Positions 1 to 10,235 of a stretch of 64,000 bases of DNA are shown here, in pieces. The first letter of the stretch is position 1. Each line of letters starts with the position of its first letter. Origin of the DNA: Selaginella moellendorffii (Eukaryota; Streptophyta; Lycopodiopsida; Selaginellales; Selaginellaceae). Position numbers and translations under genes: made by a program. The stretch is from assembly GCF_000143415.4 (NCBI RefSeq), contig NW_003314454.1:1-64000 (forward strand), read 5' to 3'. The notes under the pieces were generated by a model. It was not told where the DNA came from. It saw only the letters and a program-made list of their open reading frames with translations, and ran no database searches.

Positions 1-503
1 GAGGTGTCTTGGAGGTGGTGGAGGTGACAAGCACTGTTGTTAGTAATAAGGTCACAAGTGAATTATTTCTTCCATTGTTAGTGCATGTGCTTAAGGATTG
101 GCCACTTGCACCACCATTTATGTCTGTTAAGAAGGAACAGCCCTGGGGTGATATGGGTGTTTTGCTTGCATCCACACTCACTTGGCAATTCCCAATATTT
201 GTTCCAGTTTTCACTAGATCAGAGACATCAAAGAACCCTCTACTATTTGTAGATGTTGAATGACGGTCTCCTGGACAAACTAGATTTACCTTGGCACCTA
301 CAAAAAATAACAAGATCAGAAGAATTCAGAAGATTCAATTCAGAAATTTTCTTACCCAAGATGCCATTATGAGAAAGTGAACCACAATTAGTACAATAGA
401 CATAGCCCTCCACTTTGATACTTGTGGTGGCATAACAAAAATGCTCATTTTTCAAAATGACTGCAAGTAATAAAAACAAGTAAAGGAATTTTTTGTTTTC
501 CAT
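1..503 (-). CDS. Secreted Ole e 1-like (pollen allergen family) protein, 3' end outside window
   Basis: The gene runs leftward from an ATG at 503. Exon 1 is 503-356, followed by a short GT-AG intron (355-298), and exon 2 runs from 297 to the window edge still open. The start gives a typical signal peptide (MENKKFLYLFLLLAVIL). Next comes the family opening VEGYVYCTNC, and exon 2 begins with a GAKVNLVC stretch, then T-S-T-N-S-R-G-F-F and a later NCQVSVD segment. This is the C-x-x-C, GA.V.L.C, T...G.F, C.V pattern of the Pollen_Ole_e_1 domain. The family consists of small secreted cell-wall or apoplastic proteins of beta-sandwich fold; the exact role is unknown. Both splice sites are canonical and keep the frame. 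The plus-strand reading of 9-263 is a shadow. Family confidence is good; the C-terminus is not visible. Confidence 0.72.
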
Positions 504-1074
504 ACTTGCATGGTATTATGAGGTGAAAGAGCGCCCTTATATAATAAGTATAATAAGTATCTTGTGCTCTAAGTCAAAAAATCTATGGTAAAACTAATAA
601 GATGCTAGACTAATAACACTTTTTTCAAAACTAAAAATATTCAGTACTTTTAAATCATTTTTACTTAGAAAGATCAGAAAAATAAAACTTCATATCTAGG
701 TGAGCAATAATACAGGTTCCATGTCACGAATTTTGTCTAAGACATCTAAAAAAAAAAAATGATTATTGACATTAAATAAAAATATAAACAAATCTATAAT
801 CATGATTAAAACCAATAAATTATGATAATTAATATTTTCCAAATATTAGATAAGCACCCATGCTGGGCATCTGTGAGTTGTACCCACTTAGATGAAATGA
901 TTTCTGTGATAATACTGTTAGATCCCAAATCTCAAAGGGTTGTAACTTGTAGTCCTCGAACCTTTAACCTGATAAAATATTCTCCTCTGTCCGTGGCCAG
1001 TGGCATATGTGGGGCGGTCAACGATTCCAACGCCCAAGAACCAGGGAACTCTCACGTTCGTGCCCTAGCAGGGG
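504..1074. other. Intergenic region between two divergent genes
   Basis: AT-rich DNA between the start of the Ole e 1-like gene (-) and the start of the ExAD-like gene (+). It must hold both promoters and 5' UTRs. A TATATAATA run at 538-546 sits about 35 bp upstream of the minus-strand ATG and is a plausible TATA box or UTR element. The reading frame 822-1340 overlaps the first ExAD exon in another frame and is not considered real. Confidence 0.4.
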
Positions 1075-4000
1075 ATGGTTTCTTCGTCTTCCATCACTGC
1101 GCACCTTCCCGCAATGCTCAAGAAATTGGGCGCCTCTGGCAGCTCGTGGAGACAGATCGCCGCTGTCATCGCCGTGGTGAGCGTTTTGTCCCTGACCCAG
1201 ATGCTGTTCGTGGAAATAGTGCCAATTCCATGGATTTCCACGCCAAAGATGCCGCTAAAATCCAGCCCAGTAGCAGCAGCAGTAGCGTACAGAGGAGCTC
1301 GCTGGAGAGCTCCGATCGGGCAGTGGCTGCGACAGTGTGATTTTTCCAAGGCCGCCATAAAAACCACAGAAGTAAGTGGTAGTTTTAGGTGGATCTCAAG
1401 GTACCGAGCTTTAAAGTCTTCCATTTTCATGGCTTCCAGAGATTGTTCGCAAAGTCGTGTGAGGAAGATTGCGGTGGTAATGGCGTCTGCAACCGTGAAC
1501 TTGGGACATGCCGTTGCTTTCATGGATTTAAAGGTACTTTAGTTGCTTTACTCTTTTGTTTGCATGGATCTTCGTTGTTTTAAGTTCTATCTCTTAGATC
1601 TAAGTTCTAGATCTAAGTTGTAGCCTAGCTTGAACTCTTTGTCTTTCTGAACTCCTAGCTTGAACCCTTTCTCTTTGTGAACTCCATGCCTCACAACGCC
1701 GAGAATTTCTTTCCTTGCGTCCAGGAAAGAGTTGCCAGGAGTTTGAGAACTTCGAGTGCAACAATCCTCCAGCGAAAGAATGGCCATTTGGGGAATGGAG
1801 AGTTTCCATCTGTCCTGCGTCCTGTGACAAGCGTCGATCGATGTGCTTTTGCGGAGAACAATCGCTCTATCCACAGCGCCCGGTTGCCGAATCGTGCGGT
1901 TTTTTTATCAAGTAAATGCAAGACACTGCTCTTTCGTAAGTTGATGAAACGTTTGAGGTTGTTCTAACTCTCTCTCTTTTCTCTTTTCCCTCGTTTGTAG
2001 CGACACCAAACCGGTTGATGAAGTGGACTGGGCAAAGACGGATTTTGAGATCGTCTATGCGAATGCGACCCAGAACAACAGCATTGGGTGGTGTAACGTG
2101 AAGCCCGAAGATCACTACAGTGGTAAAGTCAGGCTTAAGCCTCACTGTGACTGCAAATACGATTGCAGCTGGGGACTCCTTTGCGAGACTCCTACCGAGT
2201 GTAGCTGTGTGAATCAGTGCTCGGGACATGGAGTCTGCAGGGGTGGCTTCTGCCAGGTAAAAGAAAAGAAAAAAATCACAGTTTTTTTCAGTTTGATCTT
2301 AATTCTTTCTTCTTCAGTGTCAAAGTCAGTGGTTTGGAATCGACTGTAGCGTTCCATCAACTGATGTGCCTTCGATTTCTTGGCCGGATTGGCTTCGGCC
2401 CGCAACGTTAAGTGTCCCCCAACGCAGCTCGGAGAGTGATGATCAACAAGTTCAAGAAATTTCAGTGGAAAAGAGAAGGCCTCTCATTTATATCTACGAC
2501 TTACCAGCCGAGTATAATAGCCATCTTCTCGAGGTAACACTATGAACTCATGTTTGCTAGATTTCATCAAGTTTCTGTTTTCTCAGGGAAGACATTTTAA
2601 ATTCCAATGCGTGACTCGAGTTTACGATGGGGTGAATGCTACGTTTTGGAGCGAGTATCTCGAAGGAGCAGAGGTATAATTTCAGTATTTCTTCTTCTTC
2701 CGTTGTTCCTTTATGATCTTTCTTTTAACTTAGCACAGTTGGCATTCCTGGAAGGTCTTCTAGCAAGCCCGCACCGCACCATGAATGGCGACGAAGCGGA
2801 TTATTTCTTTGCTCCTGTGCTTGGAGCCTGTGCTATAACCCGCGCTGACGATGCTCCACATTTTAGCATGGAGGTATACGCCTTTGCGTCTTTAATTTTC
2901 TTTCTCCTACGTGCTTGCAATCTTTGTGCCAGAAACATATGGGACTCAGAGGCTATTTTTCTGGAGAGCTATACAAAAACGCATACATGCACATCAAGGA
3001 GCAATATCCATTTTGGAATCGTTCCTCCGGACGCGATCACATCTGGGTATGGTTTTTACGTTGTTTCTGTGGTTTTTCTCACTATCATCATCTCTTTGAA
3101 CTTCAGCTATTTCCATGGGATGAAGGTGCTTGCTCGGCACCAAAGGAGATATGGAACGGGACAATGCTGGTCCACTGGGGGAATACTAACTCAAAGCACA
3201 AGAAATCCACGACAGGCTACTTTGCTGATAGCTGGGATGATATCCCAAAAGAATGGAGGGGTGACCATCCTTGCTATGATCCCCTAAAGGACATTGTTCT
3301 TCCGGCATGGAAGAATCCAGATCCAAGGTCCGTCGCAGAGCGATTCTGGTCCAGGTAACAAGAAGCTCGGTTGCTCACAAAGTTTGTTTTCTTAACTCTG
3401 ATCCACAGGCCTCGAGAAGAGCGCAAAACACTCTTTTACTTCAATGGAAATCTTGGAAAGGGGTATGACTTCGGTCGACCCGAAGACAGGCAAGCACACT
3501 CTTAGAGGTCGAGAGAAAGAAAAAACCATTTTTATGCAGATATAGCATGGGAATTCGCCAAAGAGTGGCCGAGGAGTTTGGATCCACTCCAAACAATCAC
3601 GGAAAACTGGGAAGACAAGCAGCTCCGGACGTGGTGGTGACACCACAGCGGAGTGACGACTATGCCAAAGAGCTGTCGAGTTCTCGGTTTTGTGGAGTTT
3701 TTCCTGGCGATGGATGGAGTGGTCGCATGGAAGACGCAGTTCTCCACGGATGTATTCCAGTGATCATCCAGGCAAGCAAAAACTTTAGCTGCAAGTGGTT
3801 TAATCTATCTCTTCTTTCTAATGCTAATGCAGGATGGCATTCATCTCCCTTACGAGAGTTTGCTCGATTATGAGAGCTTCACGGTTCGCGTAGCGGAAGA
3901 CAAGATCCCGGAACTTATCACGATCTTGAGAGTATGAAAGCTTTCATCTTTGTTCTAATTCTTTCTTTCGTTTTTTTTTGTTTTGTTTTGTTTTTTCTTT

Positions 4001-4367
4001 TTCTTTTTGCGTAGAACATCAGCAATGCCGAGGTAGAATCGAAGCTGGAAGCCGTGAGAGGACTGTGGCAGCGGTTTGTGTACCGCGATGCGATCTTGCT
4101 AGAGGCAAGGAGGCAAAAGAAGGATTGGAATCACTACCAGGATTGGGCTCAGCAATACGAGACGTTGCTCGAAGACGATGTCTTTGCAACAGTGATACAA
4201 GTAAGTATCACAAACAACAGTGACACAAACTCTCAGCTAAAGTTTTGTCTTTTTTGGTTTCCTCTCTCCAGGCATTGCATTACAAGCTTCACAACGATCC
4301 ATGGCGAGCAAAGCTCCCGAAAAGAGAGTGGGGAATCCCACCAAGTTGCGGTATCAATCGCGCGTGA
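1075..4367 (+). CDS. EXAD: ExAD-like GT47 (exostosin-family) glycosyltransferase, 14 exons, intact
   Basis: Exons read as 1075-1371, 1440-1533, 1725-1911, 2001-2256, 2318-2533, 2587-2673, 2739-2873, 2933-3046, 3107-3354, 3409-3489, 3540-3771, 3833-3931, 4015-4200 and 4272-4367, joining in frame to about 775 residues. The N-terminus carries one hydrophobic anchor (IAAVIAVVSVLSLTQMLF), as in Golgi type II enzymes. A Cys-rich EGF-like part follows (EEDCGGNGVCNRELGTCRC; later NQCSGHGVCRGGFC). The exostosin domain starts at RPLIYIYDLP and includes YFFAPVLGAC, LFYFNGNLG, RSDDYAKELSSSRFCGVFPG and DGWSGRMEDAVLHGCIPVII, the usual GT47 donor-binding end. EGF plus GT47 matches Arabidopsis At3g57630 (ExAD), which adds the fourth arabinose to extensin hydroxyproline arabinosides. 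An ATG at 1114 is an alternative start nearer the anchor. Introns after 3489 and 3771 use GC donors. No frame break is seen. Confidence 0.85.
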
Positions 4368-4429
4368 CAAACTTTTTTTGTTCTCTCAGAGAAGACCCAA
4401 AGAAGGAATTTTATGTCTTTAGGGCTTCT

Positions 4430-4806
4430 ATGTTCTTCGATCTTAATGTTTGCGGCGATGGCAGCCGAGGCGGGAGGCGCTGGCCATAGCTGGGATGCAC
4501 CGGCGTCGCCATTCCTCACATTGTCAAGGCCGTGATGCACGAGTCGGTCCTCGCGGCATTGCCTGAGTCTCCAACAAGATCCCATTCCGGCAGTACTCGA
4601 GAATCAGCGTCATGGTCCTTCCACTCCCGTGATTCAATTTTATGATGTGGTTGCTATCCAGCCGATGAACCAGCAAGCGTTTGCTCAAGCTTGCACGACC
4701 ATGGAGGTAAGAACGAGAATTTTAGATCTCTCTTCTATTGCTTTGTCTCTTGGTTGATGTGATAAGCTTGAAGAAGTTGTCTTTGAGGATCAAATTTTCT
4801 GCCTTG
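4430..4806 (+). pseudogene. RNase P/MRP subunit p30 (RPP30), 5' fragment
   Basis: This starts only 62 bp after the ExAD stop. Read from the ATG at 4430 it gives MFFDLNV, then GCTGVAIPHIVK, FRQYSRISVMV and finally DVVAIQPMNQQAFAQACTTME before a GT donor at 4707. These are the conserved N-terminal blocks of RPP30, the Rpp30/Pop5-fold subunit of RNase P and RNase MRP involved in tRNA and rRNA processing. A second block (VDVISLKKLSLRIKFSA, from about 4753) matches the next part of the family but lacks an AG acceptor. There is an in-frame TAG after residue 19 and a frameshift near 4615-4620. Homology stops at about 4806 where AT-rich DNA begins. It is therefore a truncated, inactive copy. The family call is firm from the order of the blocks. 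Confidence 0.72.
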
Positions 4807-6040
4807 ACATATAGCCTTTCTTAGTCAATTTACTAACATTTGCCCAGCATATGCTGTGTAATTAGCAAAATACTGTTTTGATTTTTTAATATATTAAAAA
4901 CTAAATTAGAATAGTATTAAAACAACAAATATTATATTCCACTTTGATTGAAAGAATTATGCTTAGAAAATGTTAGATGAATAAAAAAATAAATTCTTGT
5001 AAACTTGATAATATAACTATTTAGAACAAAATATATTCCTAGGCATAAGTAAGATAAAATATTCATTCATAAGAATATTATATACAAATTATTATTTGAA
5101 AATATGAATATATTTAGAAAAAAATTGACAAATAAAAAAGTAAAAACAAATAAAAAAGAATAATTACTGCAAGACATTAATTAATTATAAGTTTTACTCA
5201 AAATATAAAACAATAAGGTTTTAGGAACATCAATATATTACTACCCAGATCCAATAAAAAAATTAATTATTTGTAAATATAAATAATAAATTCAAATCTT
5301 ATATTCCACAGTATTATATACTAATAAATTAGTAAAACTATTTTAAAATATTATTGTTTAATCAAGTACTACATACATTATCATAGTTTTTCTGACAATT
5401 ATAAATAACTAAGGCTACATATAAAAATATAATATGTACTTTTATTGTTAAAGCCCCCCACAGTTGTGATTTAGCCAAAAAATGATGTCTGTTTGAGAGA
5501 AACCCTAATCATCTAGTAATAAACCTTACTTTTTAACTTCTAATATGGTTTCAACATTTTGATCTTTTGCACTTTTGATCTAATGTGGTCTAAAAGTAAA
5601 GTGGCTACTTTTGAGTGAGGATAGGCAGATGCCTGTGCAAAATGCCTGTGAAAAATTAAGTTAGATATGTGCGGTTCATGAGATTTGGGGAGTTCTCATC
5701 ATGACTTATTTTTCACTCTTTGTTTTCAAGTAACGAACTTTGAACTACAGTCTATATTGCGGTGGGGGGGAGGCAGGGTTTCACTGTGAGCTAGTTCAAC
5801 TTGGAATTTTTCTCACACCTCTTACTGCCATTTTCATCAGGATATACAGCAAAAAATAGTTTGGGAGATACAAAGTGTCTCCTTATTAACTGGAACTGGT
5901 TTCATTGGAATTCTTTGCAGGTTAAGACACTTTTTCAACCGATTGTGTCTAAAATGCCCATGCCTCACGCTGTTCTTGAGTCACTAAAAGACATCAACAT
6001 TTGATGCGGGAGACATCTAATGGGAAAATGTTCTCGATCT
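4807..6040. other. AT-rich non-coding stretch between gene fragments
   Basis: Strongly AT-rich sequence with many stops in all frames, probably old transposon or intergenic debris. The last part (5801-6004) can be read as 67 residues, but I cannot match it to a family. No terminal repeats or target duplications were found by eye. Confidence 0.4.
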
Positions 6041-6044
6041 TCAG

Positions 6045-6295
6045 CTGCATGCTCAAGTTCCTCTGGGAGCTCACCGCCATCCGGACTTCGAGAGCCCCGG
6101 CTGGTAGTGACGGACATAGTGAATGCGTCCAAAGTGTATTCCAGCTTCTTATCTTCAGTGGGAGCATCAGCAGATGATGACGATGAGAGGCAAATGATCG
6201 TTGTGGATGGCTGGCTGGAGTTTGAGGCCGCAGCTTGAATCGCTGTGCACATCAAGGAGAGTGGACGCGCTGCTGCTGGAAAAGACCGATGGCTT
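6045..6295 (+). pseudogene. DExH-box RNA helicase, C-terminal OB-fold tail fragment
   Basis: Three frames together give the tail of a DHX36/DExH-type helicase: WELTAIRTSR, then LVVTDIVNASKVYSSFL, then MIVVDGWLEFEAAA, then (after a TGA) IAVHIKE, then, shifted, VDALLLEK. This order (K/R-T-S ..., VDGW..F, AR-IA.L.KELR, LD.LL.EKI) is the OB_NTP_bind end of DEAH/RHA helicases, which use ATP to unwind RNA and G-quadruplexes. The TGA at about 6236 sits where the family has Arg, and at least two frameshifts are needed. No helicase core motifs lie upstream, so only the tail is present. It converges on the RCL1 fragment, with about 70 bp between them. Confidence 0.6.
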
Positions 6296-6365
6296 CTAGT
6301 GTGGTAAGAAAAAGTTCCATGTAACTGATTCGGTTTCCTTTTGTTAGAGCTATGGCCCCAGTGAC

Positions 6366-6824
6366 TCATGAAACTTTCCTGTAGAGATTTTGGAAGCCAC
6401 TTCCAATGCACGTAAGTAGAACCGTGCCTGTCACTGGGTTAGGCTTGATACTAAACTGCACTCCCAGGAATTCTTTGATGTGTTGCAGCGTCTTGATACT
6501 GTAAGAAGAGAGCTTACCAACCCTGACTTTGGAAACATCTTCCAGGCACAGAGCACAGAGGATGAACAGCAAACCCTGTATGGCAAACAGGAAAGTTTGT
6601 GAGATCGCCTTCTTTCCTTTCCAGCTTCACAGATAGATACCTGGTGAGTTGAATTTACAACTCCTCCCAGCTTTATTTCCTGTAGCAAGGACATGGCTGC
6701 TTGCGTCCCCAGGTCCTCTGGAAGCTGGAGCTCGGATGCTTCTGAATGCGTAGCCGCGCTCTCGGAGCTTAAAATGCAGCCGGTGGTCGTTTCTGCCACC
6801 AGTGAGATCCCATAGCCCGGAGAT
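6366..6824 (-). pseudogene. RCL1-like (RNA 3'-phosphate cyclase-like), last two exons only
   Basis: The first visible exon is 6824-6641 (SPGYGISLVAETTTGC, PEDLGTQAA, GGVVNSTHQ). It is spliced over a 65-bp GT-AG intron (6640-6576) to a last exon 6575-6366 (GLLFILCALC, EDVSKVRVGKLSSYSI, TGTVLLTCIGSGFQNLYRKVS, stop). These blocks are the C-terminal half of RCL1, the nucleolar factor required for 18S rRNA processing at site A2 in 40S biogenesis. Neither exon has a frame break and an AG acceptor precedes the first. However, nothing resembling the earlier exons exists to the right, where sequence becomes AT-rich. It is either the 3' end of a gene with a long upstream intron or, more likely, a truncated copy like its two neighbours. 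Confidence 0.68.
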
Positions 6825-6849
6825 CTGTGCCATGACAAAGGAAGCAAGA

Positions 6850-9070
6850 TGAAAAAAGTTTACTTTGCAGCACAAAATCAGTTTAGAATATCTTTTGTAT
6901 ATAAGCTAGGGTTTTTGGGCTGATTGATATGCACATTTTTTGTATTCCCTTTCCATATTTCTTTTGTTCTTTTATGTTCTCATCTCTATTTGTTTGTCAC
7001 TGTTTTGTAGGTAGAGGTGAGAACGAGAGTACAAGCAGAAAAGACCTTACTCACTTTTGGCAACCACGGTGGGATAAACCATCATTCTTTGACTTAAAAA
7101 ATAGTTGGGAGAAAATCATTTGTGAATTTTAAATGTGCTCAGCACTAAAAATCACAAGTAGATCTCTTTAGTGATTACAAAGGTCCTTAGCCCAGATAAC
7201 ACTAAATAAAGAAGCTCTTTTTGAGATTGTAATGGCTTAGTGCCCAGACAATGCAAAAAAAATAGTTTTTCAACCATCACCTAATCCACAGAGTATGAGA
7301 TGAGTTTGAAATTAAAGTTCAACATACATTGCTAAGAAACTCAAAGTCAAATTGTTTAACTAACAATTTCTTGAGAAAAATCCAAAAGAACAAGGAATGG
7401 AATTTATTTGATGTGAAAAACATAATTAATTACTTTAGAATGCTTTCCTTATGAGCAAGTTTTTACTAGAGGACACATTTTTCAGTGGCGTGTTACAATT
7501 TTTTTAAGCATATATAAGCAGGAAAATTGGGTACTTATAACTCTTGTTTTCGACTCTAGCTTAAAGAGAGCTAAAGCCAGCCTTAGTGAAGAATAAATTG
7601 GAGAATTATTCACCTAAATCTTATGAGACATTAACAAAGGTAGAATCACAATTAGAACATTATGTTGTCTTAAGGCTTTGATCCAAAGTCCTTTAGCTTT
7701 GACTACTACTCAAACAAGTAGATTTGTCCCGAGTTTAAATCTCCTATGCATATTACAAGATATTATGAGACTCGAACAAGACTCACAAGTCAAAAATTTG
7801 GAAACAGTTATCACAAACTGCTTTAACCGTTCAAACTGTTTTATGCTTAGTACACCTAGACAAATTAATCAAGGCTCATCTTTTATACATAGAGAGCTTA
7901 CAAACACTACTTAGTGTGAAAGGTGTCACTTGTTTATAGATTTTGAGGGCACTCACATCATATCTAACTCATAGGGAGGAATCAAGGGCAATCACATGAA
8001 ACATGCTTTATATCCCCTAAAATAAGGCATAGACAAAAAGCACATATACAAGTGAATAGGCGTGATAATCCACTTATCAAACTAGTTGAGCAACACTCAA
8101 TTGTTTGGGGAAATACTCATTACTTTAAGTGTGAAACACCTTTTGCAAGGTGTGAACCACCCTTTGTAAGATGTAATCTATAGGTGTACATACCTCCTCA
8201 TAAGAGAAAATTCCTATTTAGTGAATATTTTTCACATAAGCAAAATTATACAACTACTCCAGTAAGAGTTGTAGCTCAATTTCCGCTTATGTTTGGAACA
8301 TATAAATCACCCCGTGTGTAAATTGAGCTTTTGTTAGATGAAGCTGTTGAGAAGCTTCACACTATAAATGTGGAACAAGGAGTTGTAGAGGTTGCTACTA
8401 AACATAAATGTCAGTCTTGAAAACATTGCTACTGTCACTTTGATATTTAAAGAACTAAAACAAGTTTAGATATATTAGAAAAGAGTTTTGTGTAAAAAGG
8501 TGAAACAACCTTAAACACTCCTAAAAATTCAAAAATATATTGCAAAACTCAAAAATTTATTATACAAACTTGAGCAAAGACTTGTATTGACCATAACCGC
8601 CCATTAACAAAGAGGCTAGAGAAAAATTTGCCTTGGAAAACATCTTTTATCTCGATCTAAAGCAAAGTCTTTTACAAATTAGGTATCATATTTTTAGAAA
8701 GCTACCTAACGTCATTCCACAAGCAAATTGATCTATAATAGGCTATCATGTACTAGACAATTTGATTTTTATGTTGATTCCACAGGGCAATTTCATGGAT
8801 TGGTCTTCACACCCTGTTCAAATTAGTCCATAGTGTTGATCCAGTTTACCTAAAATTTACCAAGAGCAATAAGCCACTCTTTTTAATTCCACAGTTATAA
8901 GGGCAAAATTGACTATAAGCTAAAGGGTAAGACCCACTGTGAAGCAGACAAGCTACTTTGGAATTGGTTATCATGCATCAAAGTCTTGCATTAAATTAAT
9001 CTTAACCACACTAAATACGGGTAGAAAGAAAAGGACTTCTTGCACACCTAGGTGGAGAGATTAAAGATTG
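6850..9070. other. AT-rich non-coding stretch
   Basis: There is no supportable gene. Short open frames at 6929-7132 and 7678-7914 have no recognisable motifs. The style (AT-rich, scattered short gag/pol-like Lys/Asn/Ile-rich frames) resembles 16.4-20.4 kb and may be decayed retrotransposon, but no terminal repeat could be assigned. Confidence 0.35.
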
Positions 9071-10088
9071 ATGACTGTCGCACATGTGACTTCGGGTATC
9101 GAAAGTTACCTGTCGACCAGTCCTTACAGACACTCTTACCTTACTGCCACGATGGCAGGAGGTCGGTATTGTTGAACCCTTTATCAGCCCCTCTTGTTCA
9201 AGTGTTAGTAAACTGGACTTTGCATCTGTACTTGGCCGGATGAGCATAAGGACGGAATTCCTAAGTGTCTATTCAGCCAAGCATACTTGGCCTGGATTTT
9301 TTGTTCTCTTTTGCTTTGTCTTGCACTGGCTTGACAAGAACCCTCGCGTATTGAGATTGGTCCCTCAATATCGCTACATGATAGCTTACCGTGTCTGCCA
9401 AACACCCTCACTATCATGCCCTTTGTGTTAGTCTCAATTCGGTCTCAAATGCTATTTATGGAAAGTGTCCAGATTTGCTCATTTGGCATATCTACGGAAT
9501 GTAGAGATCGTCCTGAACACAATGGTGTTCGTCCCGTGTCCAAATTCGCAATCTAGGGACATTCCATATTTAGTAAGTTTCGAGCTTGTCCCAGAGACTA
9601 ACTCCTGATACTAAGGGAGGCTTGGGGTGAAAGCCCAAAGCGTGTGTTCCTCAAGGGGGGGGGGCTGTGGGGGGTTCCAAATGTATAGTAGGGATAGTGG
9701 GTAGGTCGGGCATGGCCGACCAACCTGAGGCATAGTCTAGCTCCCGCTTGCGTGCCTGTCCTTGTTCTGCGTCCGGCTTGGGTCTAAGCCCAAGTTCCAT
9801 TCCATGCTAGTTGGTGGGGTACCCATATCCTTGCGTTAGGCCACCGGTATGCCGAAATAGCGTCAGACTCCGTTTGGCTCCGTTTTGCGTGCTGGTCCTG
9901 GCATTGGGATACTGGTTGCTCCAGGACTGTTCCAAGTCGCTCCGGGCTCCTGTCCCTTCGCTCCTTGGGCTTCATGCTCGGGAGTTGCTCCATGGTTCGG
10001 TTCTATCACTCCTTGGCTCCATGCTTGGGAGTTTGGCACCGTTCCTTTGTTCAGTGGCCCAAGGCCCTGAACCTCGGGTTCCTATGGA

Positions 10089-10135
10089 CACGTGGTATGG
10101 ACACGTGGCATGTGACACGTGGCATCTGTCACGTG
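10089..10135 (+). promoter_or_regulatory. Four regularly spaced G-boxes (CACGTG) in the LTR
   Basis: CACGTG occurs at 10089, 10102, 10116 and 10130, with a 13-14 bp period. Three of the four have the ABRE-like extension ACACGTGGC or TCACGTGGC. In plants such boxes bind bZIP/bHLH factors, including ABA-response factors. The block recurs in the other LTR copies with some decay (CATGTG variants). Its place near the 3' end of the LTR leaves its relation to the transcription start unclear. Confidence 0.55.
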
Positions 10136-10168
10136 GCACAAAGAGGGTTTAGGTTCCACTTTGTGGTG

Positions 10169-10197
10169 TTATCCTATGGTAAATCACCATAGGATAA
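10169..10197 (+). promoter_or_regulatory. Perfect hairpin near the LTR 3' end
   Basis: TTATCCTATGGT, loop AAATC, ACCATAGGATAA: 12-bp arms with no mismatch. It is preserved in LTR copies on both strands (for example 16314-16342 and 34889-34917). It may act in the RNA as a dimerisation, packaging or polyadenylation structure. The function is inferred only from conservation. Confidence 0.5.
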
Positions 10198-10224
10198 AGG
10201 GTCAAAAACCACATGCACTACATT

Positions 10225-10235
10225 TGGTATCAGAG
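10225..10235 (+). other. Primer-binding site (initiator tRNA-Met)
   Basis: TGGTATCAGAG begins 2 bp after the 5' LTR. It is the complement of the 3' end of plant initiator tRNA-Met and the standard minus-strand primer site of many plant LTR elements. The same site follows the LTR at 49442 and, inverted, precedes the one at 39961. Confidence 0.88.

Larger units (their letters stand above)
9076..10222 (+). repeat. 5' LTR of element 1
   Basis: 1147 bp, the reference copy of a family found seven times in the window (9076 and 15220 +, 33434, 34867 and 39961 -, 48299 +, plus a diverged relative near 56.8 kb). It contains a G-run at about 9654-9662, a tandem G-box block at 10089-10135 and a perfect hairpin at 10169-10197. 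Confidence 0.9.

Noticed and set aside
822-1340. 172-codon frame upstream of and over the first ExAD exon
   Set aside because: It overlaps the exon encoding the membrane anchor in a different frame and shows no family motif.
6431-6847. A single 138-codon protein on the minus strand
   Set aside because: It reads through the short intron of the RCL1 fragment into the wrong frame; splicing at 6640/6576 restores the conserved C-terminus.
9811-10152. A 113-codon frame that recurs at 15956, 34936 and 49032 and looks like a conserved protein family
   Set aside because: It lies inside the LTR; its conservation is that of the repeated DNA, and other frames on both strands recur equally.
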